From Gandjariella thermophila (lineage in GTDB: Bacteria > Actinomycetota > Actinomycetes > Mycobacteriales > Pseudonocardiaceae), in the NCBI RefSeq assembly GCF_005405885.1, contig NZ_BJFL01000041.1, forward strand, positions 1 through 38,345: a stretch of 38,345 nucleotides of DNA, read 5' to 3'. Below, piece by piece: positions 26,533 through 34,645 of this stretch. The notes under the pieces were generated by a model. That model ran no database searches, was not told where the DNA came from, and was given only the letters and a program-made list of their open reading frames with translations. Every line of letters starts with the position of its first letter. Position 1 is the stretch's first letter. The position numbers were made by a program, and so were the translations under genes.

Positions 26533-29500
26533 TTGCCCCCGGTTTTCGGGAGACTGAGCGGCTCGTCGGCGGAGATCGACCTGATCGGCGAGGTCGAGGT
26601 CAACCCCGTGCTGCTGTACGCGCTGAACCGGCAGTACGGGGTGGATCTGGACGCCGACCGGATGGCCGAGGAACTGCAGGCACTCGTTGCCGAGGTGGAG
26701 GACCCGGCGGAACAGGTGAAGCGGGTCTACGGGGAACTCGCCGAGCGCGTCGGCCGGCACAACCTCTCCGCCGACCTGGAGGACCGGGTGCTGGTCGGGA
26801 TCTTCAGCTTCGAGAAGCTCCCGATGGTCAACGACCTGAGGAACTCCGTTGACCTGCTGGCCAGCCACGATGTCATCGCCGCCGCGGCCGGCGTCCCGAC
26901 CGCGACGGAGGCGTTGCGGGCCAGCGCGGCCGACTACCGGCCGGCGGAGCCCGACGACGTCCATCCTCGGGACGAGTTCCTCGTCATGGACGCGGATTCC
27001 TCCCAGCAACGCGCGATCAGTTCCGTGCTCGACGGTCAGCACGTCGTGATCCAGGGACCGCCCGGCACCGGGAAGAGCCAGACGATCGCGAACATCATCG
27101 CCGCGGCGGCCGCGCGCGGTAAGCGCATTCTTTTCGTCGCCGAGAAGCGGGCGGCGATCGAGGCGGTAACCCAGCGCTTGGAACAGGTCGACCTGCACCA
27201 CCTGGTGTTCGACCTGCACGAACAGAAGCTCAGCAAGAAGCAGGTCGCCGAGCAGGTCGCGGAGTCCCTCGACCGTGCGAGCAAGGAACTGCCACCCCGC
27301 ATCGACGGTCTGCACGATCGGCTGGCCGAGCGCCGGCGGCAGGTGATCGAGCACGAGCACGAGCTACACGTCGAGCGGGAACCTTGGAAGGTCAGCGCCT
27401 ACCAGGTGTACCAGGCACTGCTCGGACTTCCCGAGCGCGGGGCGAACCCGGTGCGTTTCATGGGTTCGCCGCTGCGCATGCTCAGCGGCCAGACGTTCCG
27501 GCAGGTGGAAAGCGATCTCATGGAGTTCGTCAATCTCGGCGGACTGCGGGTGCGGCGGGGTGATTCACCCTGGTCGCTCTCGGAGGTCCGTGACGAGGAC
27601 GCGGTCCGGGAGGTCGTGGCCAAGTTGAACGACCTGGCGGGTCGGACCTGGCGGGACGCCCAGTCCGAGATGCGTGCCCTGGTCGGCCGCGCCGGCCTGA
27701 ACCGTCCGTCCGATCTGGCCGGCTGGCAGGAGGTGCTCGGCCTGCTGGGCGCGGTCGAGCAGACCGTGGCCGGCTACGGCGACGAGATCTTCGGGGCACA
27801 TCTGGACGACCTGTGTTTCGCCACCGCACCCCGCTCCTGGCGATCTCGGCATTCCCGCGATATCGGCTGGTGGCGCCGGCGAGCGCTCCGCAAGCAGGCC
27901 GCGCAGATGCGCAAGGCCGGCAGATGTGACCGGGCCACGCTGCACCGGGAGCTCATCAGCGCGGCGAGGCAGCGGGACCGCTGGCAGCAGTTGGCCGTGG
28001 CGGGCGGAAGTCCGTCCCAGGTGGTCGGTCTGGGCAGCGCCCTGCGACGGTTCACCGAGGTGCGCGACCAACTCGCCGCAGTGGCCATGTGCGCCCGGTT
28101 GGAGGAGCCCGAGCAGTGGCCGGAGGAGCGTGTGACGGCCACCCTGAACGAACTTCAGGCTGACCGGAACACGCTTTTCCGCATGCCGAAGCTGAACACG
28201 CTCACCGACCGGTTCCGTGAGCTGGGACTCGATCAGCTTCTGGACGAACTGGTGCGACGCGACGCCGACGCCGAGGAAGCGCGTGACATGCTGCGGTTCT
28301 CCTGGTACAGCTCCTTGCTGGACGAGTACCGGATACGTGTCCCGCACCTCGCGCACTTCGTCGGGCGGCAGCACAACCAGGTCGTCGACGAGTTCCGCCG
28401 GGCCGACATCGACCACTTCCGGCTCAACGCCCAGCGCGTCCGGCGCAGCGTCGCCGAACGGTTGCGGGCCGCGCGGGACGGCAACCCGCAGCAGAACACC
28501 GTGGTCCTCGGCGAGGCGAAGCGCAAGCGAGGGCATATGCCCATTCGCAAGCTGGTCGCCAGGGCGCCGGACGTTCTGCTGGCCGCCCGGCCGTGCTGGG
28601 CGATGTCGCCGATCGTGGTCAGCCGTCTGCTGCCGGCGGAACGGTTGTTCGATCTGGTGATCTTCGACGAGGCCAGCCAGGTCGAGCCCTACGACGCGAT
28701 GGCCTCGATCATGCGCGGCCGGCAGCTCGTGGTGGCCGGTGATGATCGGCAGCTGCCGCCCACCACGTTCTTCCGGACCACCTTACAAGGCGGTGCGGGC
28801 GACGAGGACGACGACGAGGACGAGTCCCCGAGCGCGCCCCAGGTCGGCGACTTCGAGTCGATCCTGAAGTGCCTCGCCACGTTCGTTCCGCAGTCGCACA
28901 CGCTCACCTGGCACTACCGCAGCCAGGACGAACGGTTGATCACCTTTTCCAACCACACGATCTACGGCGATTCCCTGGTGACCTTTCCGGGACGGGACAC
29001 GGACAGTCCGCTGCGGTTGGAGGTTGTCGACGCCAGGGTGGCACCCGGTCAGGGCGGTATCGCCCAGCAGGAGGTGGACCGGGTCGTCGACCTGGTGTTG
29101 CGGCACGTCCGCGACCATCCGACGGAATCGCTGGGCGTGATCACCATGAACATCAGGCACGCCAACCACATCGAAGGCGAGCTTCGCCGGGCGAGCCAGC
29201 GGCACCCGGACCTGGCCGAGTTCACCGAGCGGATGCAGGGCCCTGGCCGACGGCTCTTCGTCAAGAGCCTGGAACGGGTGCAGGGCGACGAGCGCGACGC
29301 GATCATCCTGACCATCGGGTATGCGAAGGGCCCGGACGGCCGGCTGTCGATGAACTTCGGCCCGCTGAACAAGGAAGGGGGCGAGCGCCGGCTCAACGTC
29401 GCCGTGACTCGCGCACGGCGGCGCATGACGGTGGTGAGCTCGTTCACCGCCGACGATATGGCGCCGAACTGGGGGACTCTCGGCCCGGAGCTGCTGCGAC

Positions 29501-30192
29501 AATTCCTCGCCTTCGCCGAGAATGGCGGACGTCTGGACCGGATCGGTCGCGCCGAACCCGTCGAGCTGAACGGGTTCGAGCACAGCGTGCTCACCGCGTT
29601 GAACGGCGCCGGCGTTCCCGTCACACCGCAGTGGGGTGTGTCGGACTACCGGATCGACTTCGCCCTCGCCCACCCCGATCAGCCGGGACGCATGGTGCTG
29701 GCGATAGAAACGGACGGGGACACCTACCACAGGGCACACAGCGCCCGAGACCGCGATCGGTTGCGGCAGGAGCACCTCGAACGACTGGGGTGGCGGTTCC
29801 ACCGGGTATGGGCCAGTGACTGGTTCGAGGATCCCCAGGCGGAGACGGTCCGCATCGTCGAACGGTGGCATCAGGCCGTGGCCGAGGCCGATCGCGAACC
29901 GGAGCCGCCGGCTTCGGTCGACCTGCCAACGGTCGACGACGTCACCGTGGGAGCCGACCGGGGGCCGCGTCCCCGCGTGCCGCGGCGCGGAAAGATCGAC
30001 GAGTACGCGGACCACGAGATCGTCGCCGTCTGCCGGTGGCTGCTGGCCGACCGGCTTCCTCTGGACCGCGAGACACGGATCGACCAGGCGATTCAGCAGC
30101 TCGGTTTCCGGCGGCGCGGCAGGAAGATCGTTGAGCGGATCAACGCGGCGTTCGATCACGCCGAGCGTCTGGGCACGGCGGAGGAGAACTGA
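26533..30192 (+). CDS. SF1 (Upf1-like) helicase with C-terminal Vsr-like nuclease domain, probably N-terminally truncated
   Basis: This 1219-codon frame encodes a helicase of the large DUF4011/COG1112-like type. Walker A is GPPGTGKSQT (about 175-184), Walker B is VIFDEASQVEP (about 711), then VVAGDDRQLPPT (about 736), an acidic insertion GDEDDDEDES, WHYRSQDERLI, ERVQGDERDAIILTIGY (about 910) and NVAVTRARRRMTVVSS (about 954). From about 1014 a Vsr/MTES_1575-like nuclease follows: FEHSVLTAL, YRIDFAL, AIETDGDTYH, LGWRFHRVWASDWF. A short C-terminal domain (1160-1215) precedes the stop. Full-length relatives have several hundred residues before LIGEVEVNPVLLYAL; here the frame begins at a weak TTG 26533 with no ribosome binding site and meets a stop at 26479. 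It overlaps the next gene by TGATG, so the two should act together. Confidence 0.8.
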   Translation: MPPVFGRLSGSSAEIDLIGEVEVNPVLLYALNRQYGVDLDADRMAEELQALVAEVEDPAEQVKRVYGELAERVGRHNLSADLEDRVLVGIFSFEKLPMVNDLRNSVDLLASHDVIAAAAGVPTATEALRASAADYRPAEPDDVHPRDEFLVMDADSSQQRAISSVLDGQHVVIQGPPGTGKSQTIANIIAAAAARGKRILFVAEKRAAIEAVTQRLEQVDLHHLVFDLHEQKLSKKQVAEQVAESLDRASKELPPRIDGLHDRLAERRRQVIEHEHELHVEREPWKVSAYQVYQALLGLPERGANPVRFMGSPLRMLSGQTFRQVESDLMEFVNLGGLRVRRGDSPWSLSEVRDEDAVREVVAKLNDLAGRTWRDAQSEMRALVGRAGLNRPSDLAGWQEVLGLLGAVEQTVAGYGDEIFGAHLDDLCFATAPRSWRSRHSRDIGWWRRRALRKQAAQMRKAGRCDRATLHRELISAARQRDRWQQLAVAGGSPSQVVGLGSALRRFTEVRDQLAAVAMCARLEEPEQWPEERVTATLNELQADRNTLFRMPKLNTLTDRFRELGLDQLLDELVRRDADAEEARDMLRFSWYSSLLDEYRIRVPHLAHFVGRQHNQVVDEFRRADIDHFRLNAQRVRRSVAERLRAARDGNPQQNTVVLGEAKRKRGHMPIRKLVARAPDVLLAARPCWAMSPIVVSRLLPAERLFDLVIFDEASQVEPYDAMASIMRGRQLVVAGDDRQLPPTTFFRTTLQGGAGDEDDDEDESPSAPQVGDFESILKCLATFVPQSHTLTWHYRSQDERLITFSNHTIYGDSLVTFPGRDTDSPLRLEVVDARVAPGQGGIAQQEVDRVVDLVLRHVRDHPTESLGVITMNIRHANHIEGELRRASQRHPDLAEFTERMQGPGRRLFVKSLERVQGDERDAIILTIGYAKGPDGRLSMNFGPLNKEGGERRLNVAVTRARRRMTVVSSFTADDMAPNWGTLGPELLRQFLAFAENGGRLDRIGRAEPVELNGFEHSVLTALNGAGVPVTPQWGVSDYRIDFALAHPDQPGRMVLAIETDGDTYHRAHSARDRDRLRQEHLERLGWRFHRVWASDWFEDPQAETVRIVERWHQAVAEADREPEPPASVDLPTVDDVTVGADRGPRPRVPRRGKIDEYADHEIVAVCRWLLADRLPLDRETRIDQAIQQLGFRRRGRKIVERINAAFDHAERLGTAEEN

Positions 30193-31043
30193 TGTTTCCC
30201 CTGGACCCCAAGACGATCGAGCGGGTCGCCAGGCTCGCATGCGACCTCGACGGTCCCCTGGAGCGGCGCGGACATGAGCTCGAGGCTCTGCTGCGCGGCG
30301 CCGGGTGGGACGATCCGCCGGAGTATGACGGATCCCCGCGAATCCCGTGGCTGGTCGATGCCCTCACCGAACGCGGTGACCAACGCGCCGATATCGAGCG
30401 CTTTCTGTGCCGTGTCTGCGACCCGCTCGAGTACGACGGCGGTATGCCGGTCGCCGAGGAGGTCCGGCAGGAACTGAACCGCATACTGGAGCCGGAGCGC
30501 CTCGCGGTCAGCTACGTCGGCGGGCGTCCGGTTCTCGGCGAGGTCCGCCTTGATGCGGAAGGCCCGGTCTTCGTGGCCCCGGACAACCTCGGGCATCGCC
30601 TGCCACGCATCGTGGCGGACGAACAGGTGGTCAGCCTGCTCCTGGACCGTATCGCGCAGAGTCGGGCGTCCGAGGAAAGTGGTGCCTACCTGCTCGCCCT
30701 TTTCGGGATCGGAAGCTTCGTGGAAGGGCTGCTCTTCTCGGTGCTCACCGAGCGCGAGCCGGAACTGCTGCGCAGCGGGTTCCGCGGCCGGGACGGACGG
30801 CGGATCGACGCACGCCGGGCCGGGTTGGAGCTGCTGATCGACACGGCGCACCACCGGGGCCTGATCCAGTTGGACGCGAAAAGCTTCATGGATCCCGTCC
30901 GCAACTTCCGCAACTTCATCCATCCTCGGGCGCAGTTGGAGAGCGCCTTCGTTCCGGACCGCGACACCGTGACCCTGTGCTGGGGGCCCGTCCACGCCGT
31001 GCTGAACGACCTCGAAGAGAGCCTCGCGAGAAGTGCGAGCTGA
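30192..31043 (+). CDS. HEPN-like protein, putative effector partner of the helicase
   Basis: This 283-residue protein is coupled to the helicase (TGATG, with GGAGGAG before it). The N-terminal part (about 1-100; IERVARLACDLDGPLERRGHELEALLRGAGW, RIPWLVDALTER, DIERFLCRVCDPLEYDGG) resembles AbiJ-type N-terminal domains, remembered loosely. The C-terminal part (about 165-280) is helical: LLALFGIGSFVEGLLFSVL, AGLELLIDTAHHRGLIQLDAK, then PVRNFRNFIHPR. The latter contains R237-x6-H244, fitting the Rx4-6H RNase motif of HEPN domains, which are common toxins in abortive-infection systems. It could cleave RNA on infection, but non-catalytic HEPN proteins exist. No signal peptide or membrane helix is present. 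Confidence 0.6.
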   Translation: MFPLDPKTIERVARLACDLDGPLERRGHELEALLRGAGWDDPPEYDGSPRIPWLVDALTERGDQRADIERFLCRVCDPLEYDGGMPVAEEVRQELNRILEPERLAVSYVGGRPVLGEVRLDAEGPVFVAPDNLGHRLPRIVADEQVVSLLLDRIAQSRASEESGAYLLALFGIGSFVEGLLFSVLTEREPELLRSGFRGRDGRRIDARRAGLELLIDTAHHRGLIQLDAKSFMDPVRNFRNFIHPRAQLESAFVPDRDTVTLCWGPVHAVLNDLEESLARSAS

Positions 31044-31390
31044 AAACGTGTTCCGAACCGAGCGACCCACGATGGCGAGTATCGGACGCGCGGGGTCAGG
31101 CGCCGCGTTCGGGAACGGGCACCGAACCCGGCCGCCGGGCAGGCACCGAGCGGGTGAACCACGGCGGTGCCGGTGATCCAGGCGCGCCGATCGTGTCGGG
31201 GTTGCCCGTTAATACGGCAACGGCAGTTACGGGGGTAGGTGTCCGCGTCGTCTGTAGTGGCTTCGGCGAGCTTGGCGTCGTCGTCGCCATGCTGGCCAGT
31301 GAGGTGATCTCGTGCGCCCAGCAGAACAGGAGGACTGCCGTGACGTAGCGGTAGAGCTTGTTGTTCGTAAGCTTGTCGTCGCTTGCCGGT
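31044..31390. other. Gap between the HEPN-like gene and the IS3 element
   Basis: About 350 bases. The minus strand has a 64-codon frame (31096-31290, ATG at 31290), preceded in frame by a hydrophobic stretch (YRYVTAVLLFCWAHEITSLAS) but lacking a start before it. It is Thr/Pro-rich and might be the leftover of a small membrane protein cut by the element; I would not call it a gene. Confidence 0.35.
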
Positions 31391-31423
31391 TGAGGTTCCC
31401 CCGCTTTGCCGGAGACTTGGTTA

Positions 31424-32347
31424 TCAGGGTTCGTCCGGCCTGGCTGGGATCGTAGCCGAGCCGGTCTGTTGCCGGATACGCCATGCCTCCTCGTACTCGT
31501 CGGGAGACAGTCCGCCGAGTCCTTTCTGGACGCGGCGGGGGTTATACCAGCCGTCGATGTAGCGGAAGATCGCCGAATCGGCCTCGGCGCGAGTGGTGAA
31601 AGTGGTGCCGGGCCAGTAGATCAGCTCGGTCTTGATGGTCGACCACAGGTTCTCGGCGAGTGCGTTGTCGAAGCTGTCCCCGACGCTGCCGGTGGACGGG
31701 GCCACGCCAGCGTCGGCCAGGCGCTGGGTGAACCGCAAGGCCGTATATTGGCACCCCTTGTCGCTGTGGTGGATCAACTGCCCGTCGTGGACTTCGCGGG
31801 AGCGCAGGGCGTAGCCCAGCGCGGAGAGCACCAACTCGGTGTCCGCGCGGGCGGCGGTGGCCCAGCCGACGACCTTGTTGGAGAACGCATCCCGCACCGA
31901 GGCCAGCCACAGCGCTCCCTCGCCGGTCATGATCCGAGTCAGATCGGCCACCCACAGCCGGTTCGGCTCGTCGGCGTGGAACTGCCGGTCGACCAGGTCC
32001 GGTGCGGCGGTGTGCCGGGGGTTCTGCTTGGTGGACCCGCCTTTCCAGCCCCGGCGCAGGAACGCGCCGGCCAGGCCGTGTTCGCGCATGATCCGCTCGA
32101 CGCGCTTGCGGCCCACGCGCACGCCTTGGCGTCGCAGCTCCAGCCACACCCGCGGGGACCCGTACGTGCCGGCGAACTCGTGCGCTGTGCGGATCTTGAC
32201 GATCATCTCCAGCAAGTGCGTGTCCTCCAGCTCCCGCCGGCTGGGCGCGGCCTGGCGGGCCCGCCAGGCGTAGTAGGTCGACGGGGGGATGCCCAGGACC
32301 CGTAACACGAGATCGACCGAGAACGTGTGGGCGTCGATGAAGCTCAT
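31424..32347 (-). CDS. IS3-family transposase OrfB
   Basis: This 307-residue protein is a complete IS3 OrfB. The N-terminal helix-turn-helix part (VDLVLRVLGIPPSTYYAWRARQ, EFAGTYGSPRVWLELRRQGVRVGRKRVERIMREHGL) is followed by the integrase core with its DDE triad: Asp in LWVADLTRI, Asp in IHHSDKGCQYTAL and Glu in SFDNALAENLWSTIKTELI. It ends in the usual WYNPRRVQKGLGGLSPDEYE. In intact elements a programmed frameshift joins OrfA and OrfB; here the ATG overlaps the orfA stop (ATGA), but orfA is only a remnant, so the fusion cannot be made. The gene itself looks unbroken. Confidence 0.93.
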   Translation of the reverse strand: MSFIDAHTFSVDLVLRVLGIPPSTYYAWRARQAAPSRRELEDTHLLEMIVKIRTAHEFAGTYGSPRVWLELRRQGVRVGRKRVERIMREHGLAGAFLRRGWKGGSTKQNPRHTAAPDLVDRQFHADEPNRLWVADLTRIMTGEGALWLASVRDAFSNKVVGWATAARADTELVLSALGYALRSREVHDGQLIHHSDKGCQYTALRFTQRLADAGVAPSTGSVGDSFDNALAENLWSTIKTELIYWPGTTFTTRAEADSAIFRYIDGWYNPRRVQKGLGGLSPDEYEEAWRIRQQTGSATIPARPDEP

Positions 32348-32391
32348 GACGTCCTCCGGGTCGGGGCGATCTCGGAGGCGAAATAAGAGCC
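32344..32391 (-). pseudogene. Remnant of IS3 OrfA (last 15 codons)
   Basis: In the frame ending at TGA 32346-32344 the minus strand reads GSYFASEIAPTRRTS, the usual C-terminus of IS3 OrfA (ending like FARELDPTRRTS). An in-frame TAA lies immediately before it (32394-32392), so the rest of OrfA, with its helix-turn-helix, is gone. Confidence 0.7.
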
Positions 32392-32853
32392 TTATGCGCC
32401 CGCGTTCGCCGCAACAGCCCCAGTCAGCGGTTGTCCGTGCCCTCCGCTCTTGGCTCCTTACCGTGGCGTGGCCGGTGGCGCGTCGGGCTGGCCCGGTTGT
32501 CTGCGCCGGTGGGTGCGTGCCGCGCGGGCCATCCGGTCGCGGGGCCGGAGGTGGCTGTTAATCCCGGCCGCCGGGTGTGGGCCGTGGGGTGGTTTGGGCG
32601 TGGGCAGGGTGACCACCGCTGCGGTGTCGCTGCTGGCCAGCCACTCGTCCACGGTGGCCTGCGGGTCGGCCAGCCCGAGGTCGGGCGTGCTGGCGGTCAC
32701 CGGCACCGCGGTGCCCGCAGGGTGGTCGTGGTGGTCCGCGCCACGACCACCGTCCGCTTTGCGTAACGGCCCTCGTGCTGCCCGCGGCGATTGTCCGCGA
32801 CGCCGCGCTGGTCTGGAGCGTTGTCCCGGCGGTCGTCGGTCGACGGGCACCGC
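32392..32853. other. Gene-poor stretch between the IS3 remnant and ppk2
   Basis: About 460 bases. Open frames exist on both strands, among them a 130-codon minus frame (32458-32850) with a plausible centre (ASTPDLGLADPQATVDEWLA, VVTLPTPKPPHGP). It has no recognisable domain and no clear ribosome binding site. It could be the cut remnant of a gene downstream of ppk2 disrupted when the element end was lost; no product is supported. Confidence 0.35.
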
Positions 32854-33690
32854 TCAGATGTCCAGTGAGGCGGCGTGGTCGGGGACGTAGGTCTGCACGC
32901 TGCGTGGGGGTCGCTGGTAGCCGGTGGGGGCCGGGCGGGGCGGCAGCCGAAGCGGCGGGCGCCGCACCTCGTGGTAGGGAATGGTCGACAGCAGGTGCGC
33001 CATCATGTTCAGCCGGGCGCGCCGTTTGTCGTCGCTGTCGACGACGTACCAGGGTGCCTCGGGAATGTCGGTGTGCACGAACATCTCGTCTTTGGCCCGC
33101 GAGTAGTCCTCCCACCGGGTGATGGATTCGAGGTCCATCGGGGAGAGCTTCCATCGCCGCATCGGATCGTGCAGGCGAGCGCGGAACCGGCGCTCCTGCT
33201 CGGCATCGCTGACGGAGAACCAGTATTTGCGCAGCAGGATCCCGTCCTCCACGAGCATCCGCTCGAAGATCGGACATTGGTGCAGAAACCGGCGGTACTC
33301 CTCGACGGTGCAGAACCCCATGACCCGTTCCACACCCGCGCGGTTGTACCAGCTGCGGTCGAACAGCGCGATCTCCCCGGCTGTGGGCAGGTGTTCGACA
33401 TAGCGCTGGAAGTACCACTGGCCGCGCTCGCGCTCGGTGGGGGCGGGCAGCGCCACAATCCGGGCCACGCGGGGGTTGAGGTACTGGGCCACCCGTTTGA
33501 TCGTGCTGCCCTTGCCCGCTGCGTCGCGGCCTTCGAACACCACGACCAGCCGAGCGCCCTCGGCGCGCACCCACTCCTGCACGATGACCAGTTCGGCTTG
33601 CAGCCGCCGCAGCTCTGTCTCGTAGCGTGACCGCGGCAGCTTGCGCGATACAGCGGGATCCCCGCGGTCATGATGCCTGTGCGTGCTCAT
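32854..33690 (-). CDS. ppk2: Polyphosphate kinase 2 (PPK2 family)
   Basis: This 278-residue kinase has Walker A FEGRDAAGKG (53-61), the Asp-Arg-Ser-Trp-Tyr-Asn-Arg Walker B region (111-117; ALFDRSWYNRAGVERVMGF), the lid segment RLHDPMRRWKLSPMDL and APWYVVDSDDKRRARLN. PPK2 enzymes transfer phosphate between polyphosphate and nucleoside di- or monophosphates, here probably regenerating NTPs or making polyphosphate under low energy. ATG 33690 is chosen because GGAGGTGAGG lies directly before it. It overlaps the end of the frameshifted CBS-BON gene by 23 bases, so both are on one transcript, probably controlled by the DevR-like box at 34597-34613. This fits a stress or dormancy role. Confidence 0.9.
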   Translation of the reverse strand: MSTHRHHDRGDPAVSRKLPRSRYETELRRLQAELVIVQEWVRAEGARLVVVFEGRDAAGKGSTIKRVAQYLNPRVARIVALPAPTERERGQWYFQRYVEHLPTAGEIALFDRSWYNRAGVERVMGFCTVEEYRRFLHQCPIFERMLVEDGILLRKYWFSVSDAEQERRFRARLHDPMRRWKLSPMDLESITRWEDYSRAKDEMFVHTDIPEAPWYVVDSDDKRRARLNMMAHLLSTIPYHEVRRPPLRLPPRPAPTGYQRPPRSVQTYVPDHAASLDI

Positions 33691-34479
33691 GTCCCTCACC
33701 TCCACCCGGATGTCCGGCCGCTCGCCGCTGGGGTGGCCCGTCGCGGCGGCAGCGGTCGCCGCGCTCCGAGCACGGCAGGCCAGGGCTCCGCGCGGTGCCG
33801 AAGGTCAGGTGCGCGGTGCGGCTGGTTCCGCCCTGCCAGAGGTAGTCCAGTCGGTTCTCGACCGCCACCACGCCGGGGATCGCTTTGACCAGCTTGCCCG
33901 CGATGTCCACGTCGGCTTGCCACTGCAGGCGACCGACCAAGGTCACCACGCCGTGCTCCACCGTGGCCCGCGCGGTCGCCGGATTCACCCGGAGGCCGCG
34001 CGAGAAGACCTCCCGCTCGACCTCAGCCCGGATCTCCTCGTCGTCCCTGGTGTACTCGCGAAGCAGGTCACGGTGCGTCACCACGCCGATCAGCCGCCCG
34101 GCGTCCACCACGAACAGTCGGCGCACACCCGTCCGCGCCAGCAGCCGCGCCGCCTCCGGCAGTAAGGCCTGCGGCTGGAGCGTCCGCACTGGCGAGGTCA
34201 TCAGCTCCGCCGCGGTGCGCCCGATGTTTTCCGCCAGTGCCGCCGGGTACGCGGCAACGCGAACAGCCGCGGCCTCGCTTTGGTCTCGTCGAGATGCTCC
34301 ATCTTGTGCAGGAGGTCCGCCTCGGACACCACGCCGAGCAGGCCGCCGTGCTTGTCCACCACAGGCACGGCGCTCACGCCAGCGTCCACGGCGAGATCGA
34401 CGATGTCCTTGAACGTGGTCGTCGGGGTGACCGTCAACACCTCGGGGTGCATGACGTCGGCGACCGTTCTGTTGCGCAT
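33668..34479 (-). pseudogene. CBS-pair plus BON domain protein, frameshifted
   Basis: Two overlapping frames encode parts of one protein. From ATG 34479: RNRTVADVMHPEVLTVTPTTTFKDIVDLAVD, VSAVPVVDKHGGLLGVVSEADLLHKM, HLDETKARPRLFALP (first CBS). In another frame, from about 34270 to 33668: RTAAELMTSPVRTLQPQALLPEAARLLARTG, RRLFVVDAGRLIGVVTHRDLLREYTRDDEEI (second CBS), then a BON domain (VNPATARATVEHGVVTLVGRLQWQADVDIAGKLVKAIPGVVAVENRLDY). The distance from start to final stop is 812 bases, not a multiple of three, and the break is near 34250-34275. It is a one-base indel, real or a sequencing error. CBS pairs bind adenosyl ligands; the BON part suggests membrane association. The gene runs into ppk2. 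Confidence 0.75.
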
Positions 34480-34596
34480 GTCGTCCTCCCCCGCAGCTCG
34501 GTTGGAGCGTGGCGCCGCTTCGTTCGAGCCGGTCCACACGGGGTCTATGGCATCCTGCGCGGGCCGTCCGCTCGAAGAGCGCTAAGCCCTTCACCG

Positions 34597-34613
34597 TGGG
34601 GCCCAAGGTCACC
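34597..34613. promoter_or_regulatory. DevR/DosR-box-like motif upstream of the CBS-BON/ppk2 operon
   Basis: On the minus strand GGTGACCTTGGGCCCCA lies about 118 bases upstream of the CBS-BON start at 34479, in a 166-base gap with no gene. It shares the GACCTT core and G/C-rich flanks with the other boxes in this island. Confidence 0.45.
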
Positions 34614-34645
34614 GCTGTCACCGCGTGGGTGACCACGGGTGTCGG

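Larger units (their letters stand above)
31391..32391 (-). mobile_element. IS3-family insertion element, truncated at its orfA end
   Basis: One end is the probable terminal repeat beginning TGAGGTTCCCCCGCTTTGCC at 31391, 33 bases beyond the orfB stop. orfB is complete, but only about 15 codons of orfA remain at the other end, after which an in-frame TAA (32392-32394) and unrelated sequence follow. The matching terminal repeat is absent, so the element is truncated there and probably cannot move by itself. Confidence 0.65.

Noticed and set aside
24550-27360. Very long minus-strand open frame (936 codons)
   Set aside because: It is antisense to the kinase and helicase genes, has no domain and a composition typical of high-GC shadow frames; the same holds for those at 17616-20444, 11313-13562 and 2188-3393.
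24739-31043. A Mokosh-like defence system formed by the Ser/Thr kinase and the COG1112-like helicase
   Set aside because: The kinase has a membrane helix and an extracellular domain, a hairpin and a gap separate it from the helicase, and no phospholipase D gene is present.
31096-31290. 64-codon minus-strand frame before the IS3 element
   Set aside because: It is Thr/Pro-rich and low in complexity, with no ribosome binding site; the hydrophobic part lies before the only ATG.
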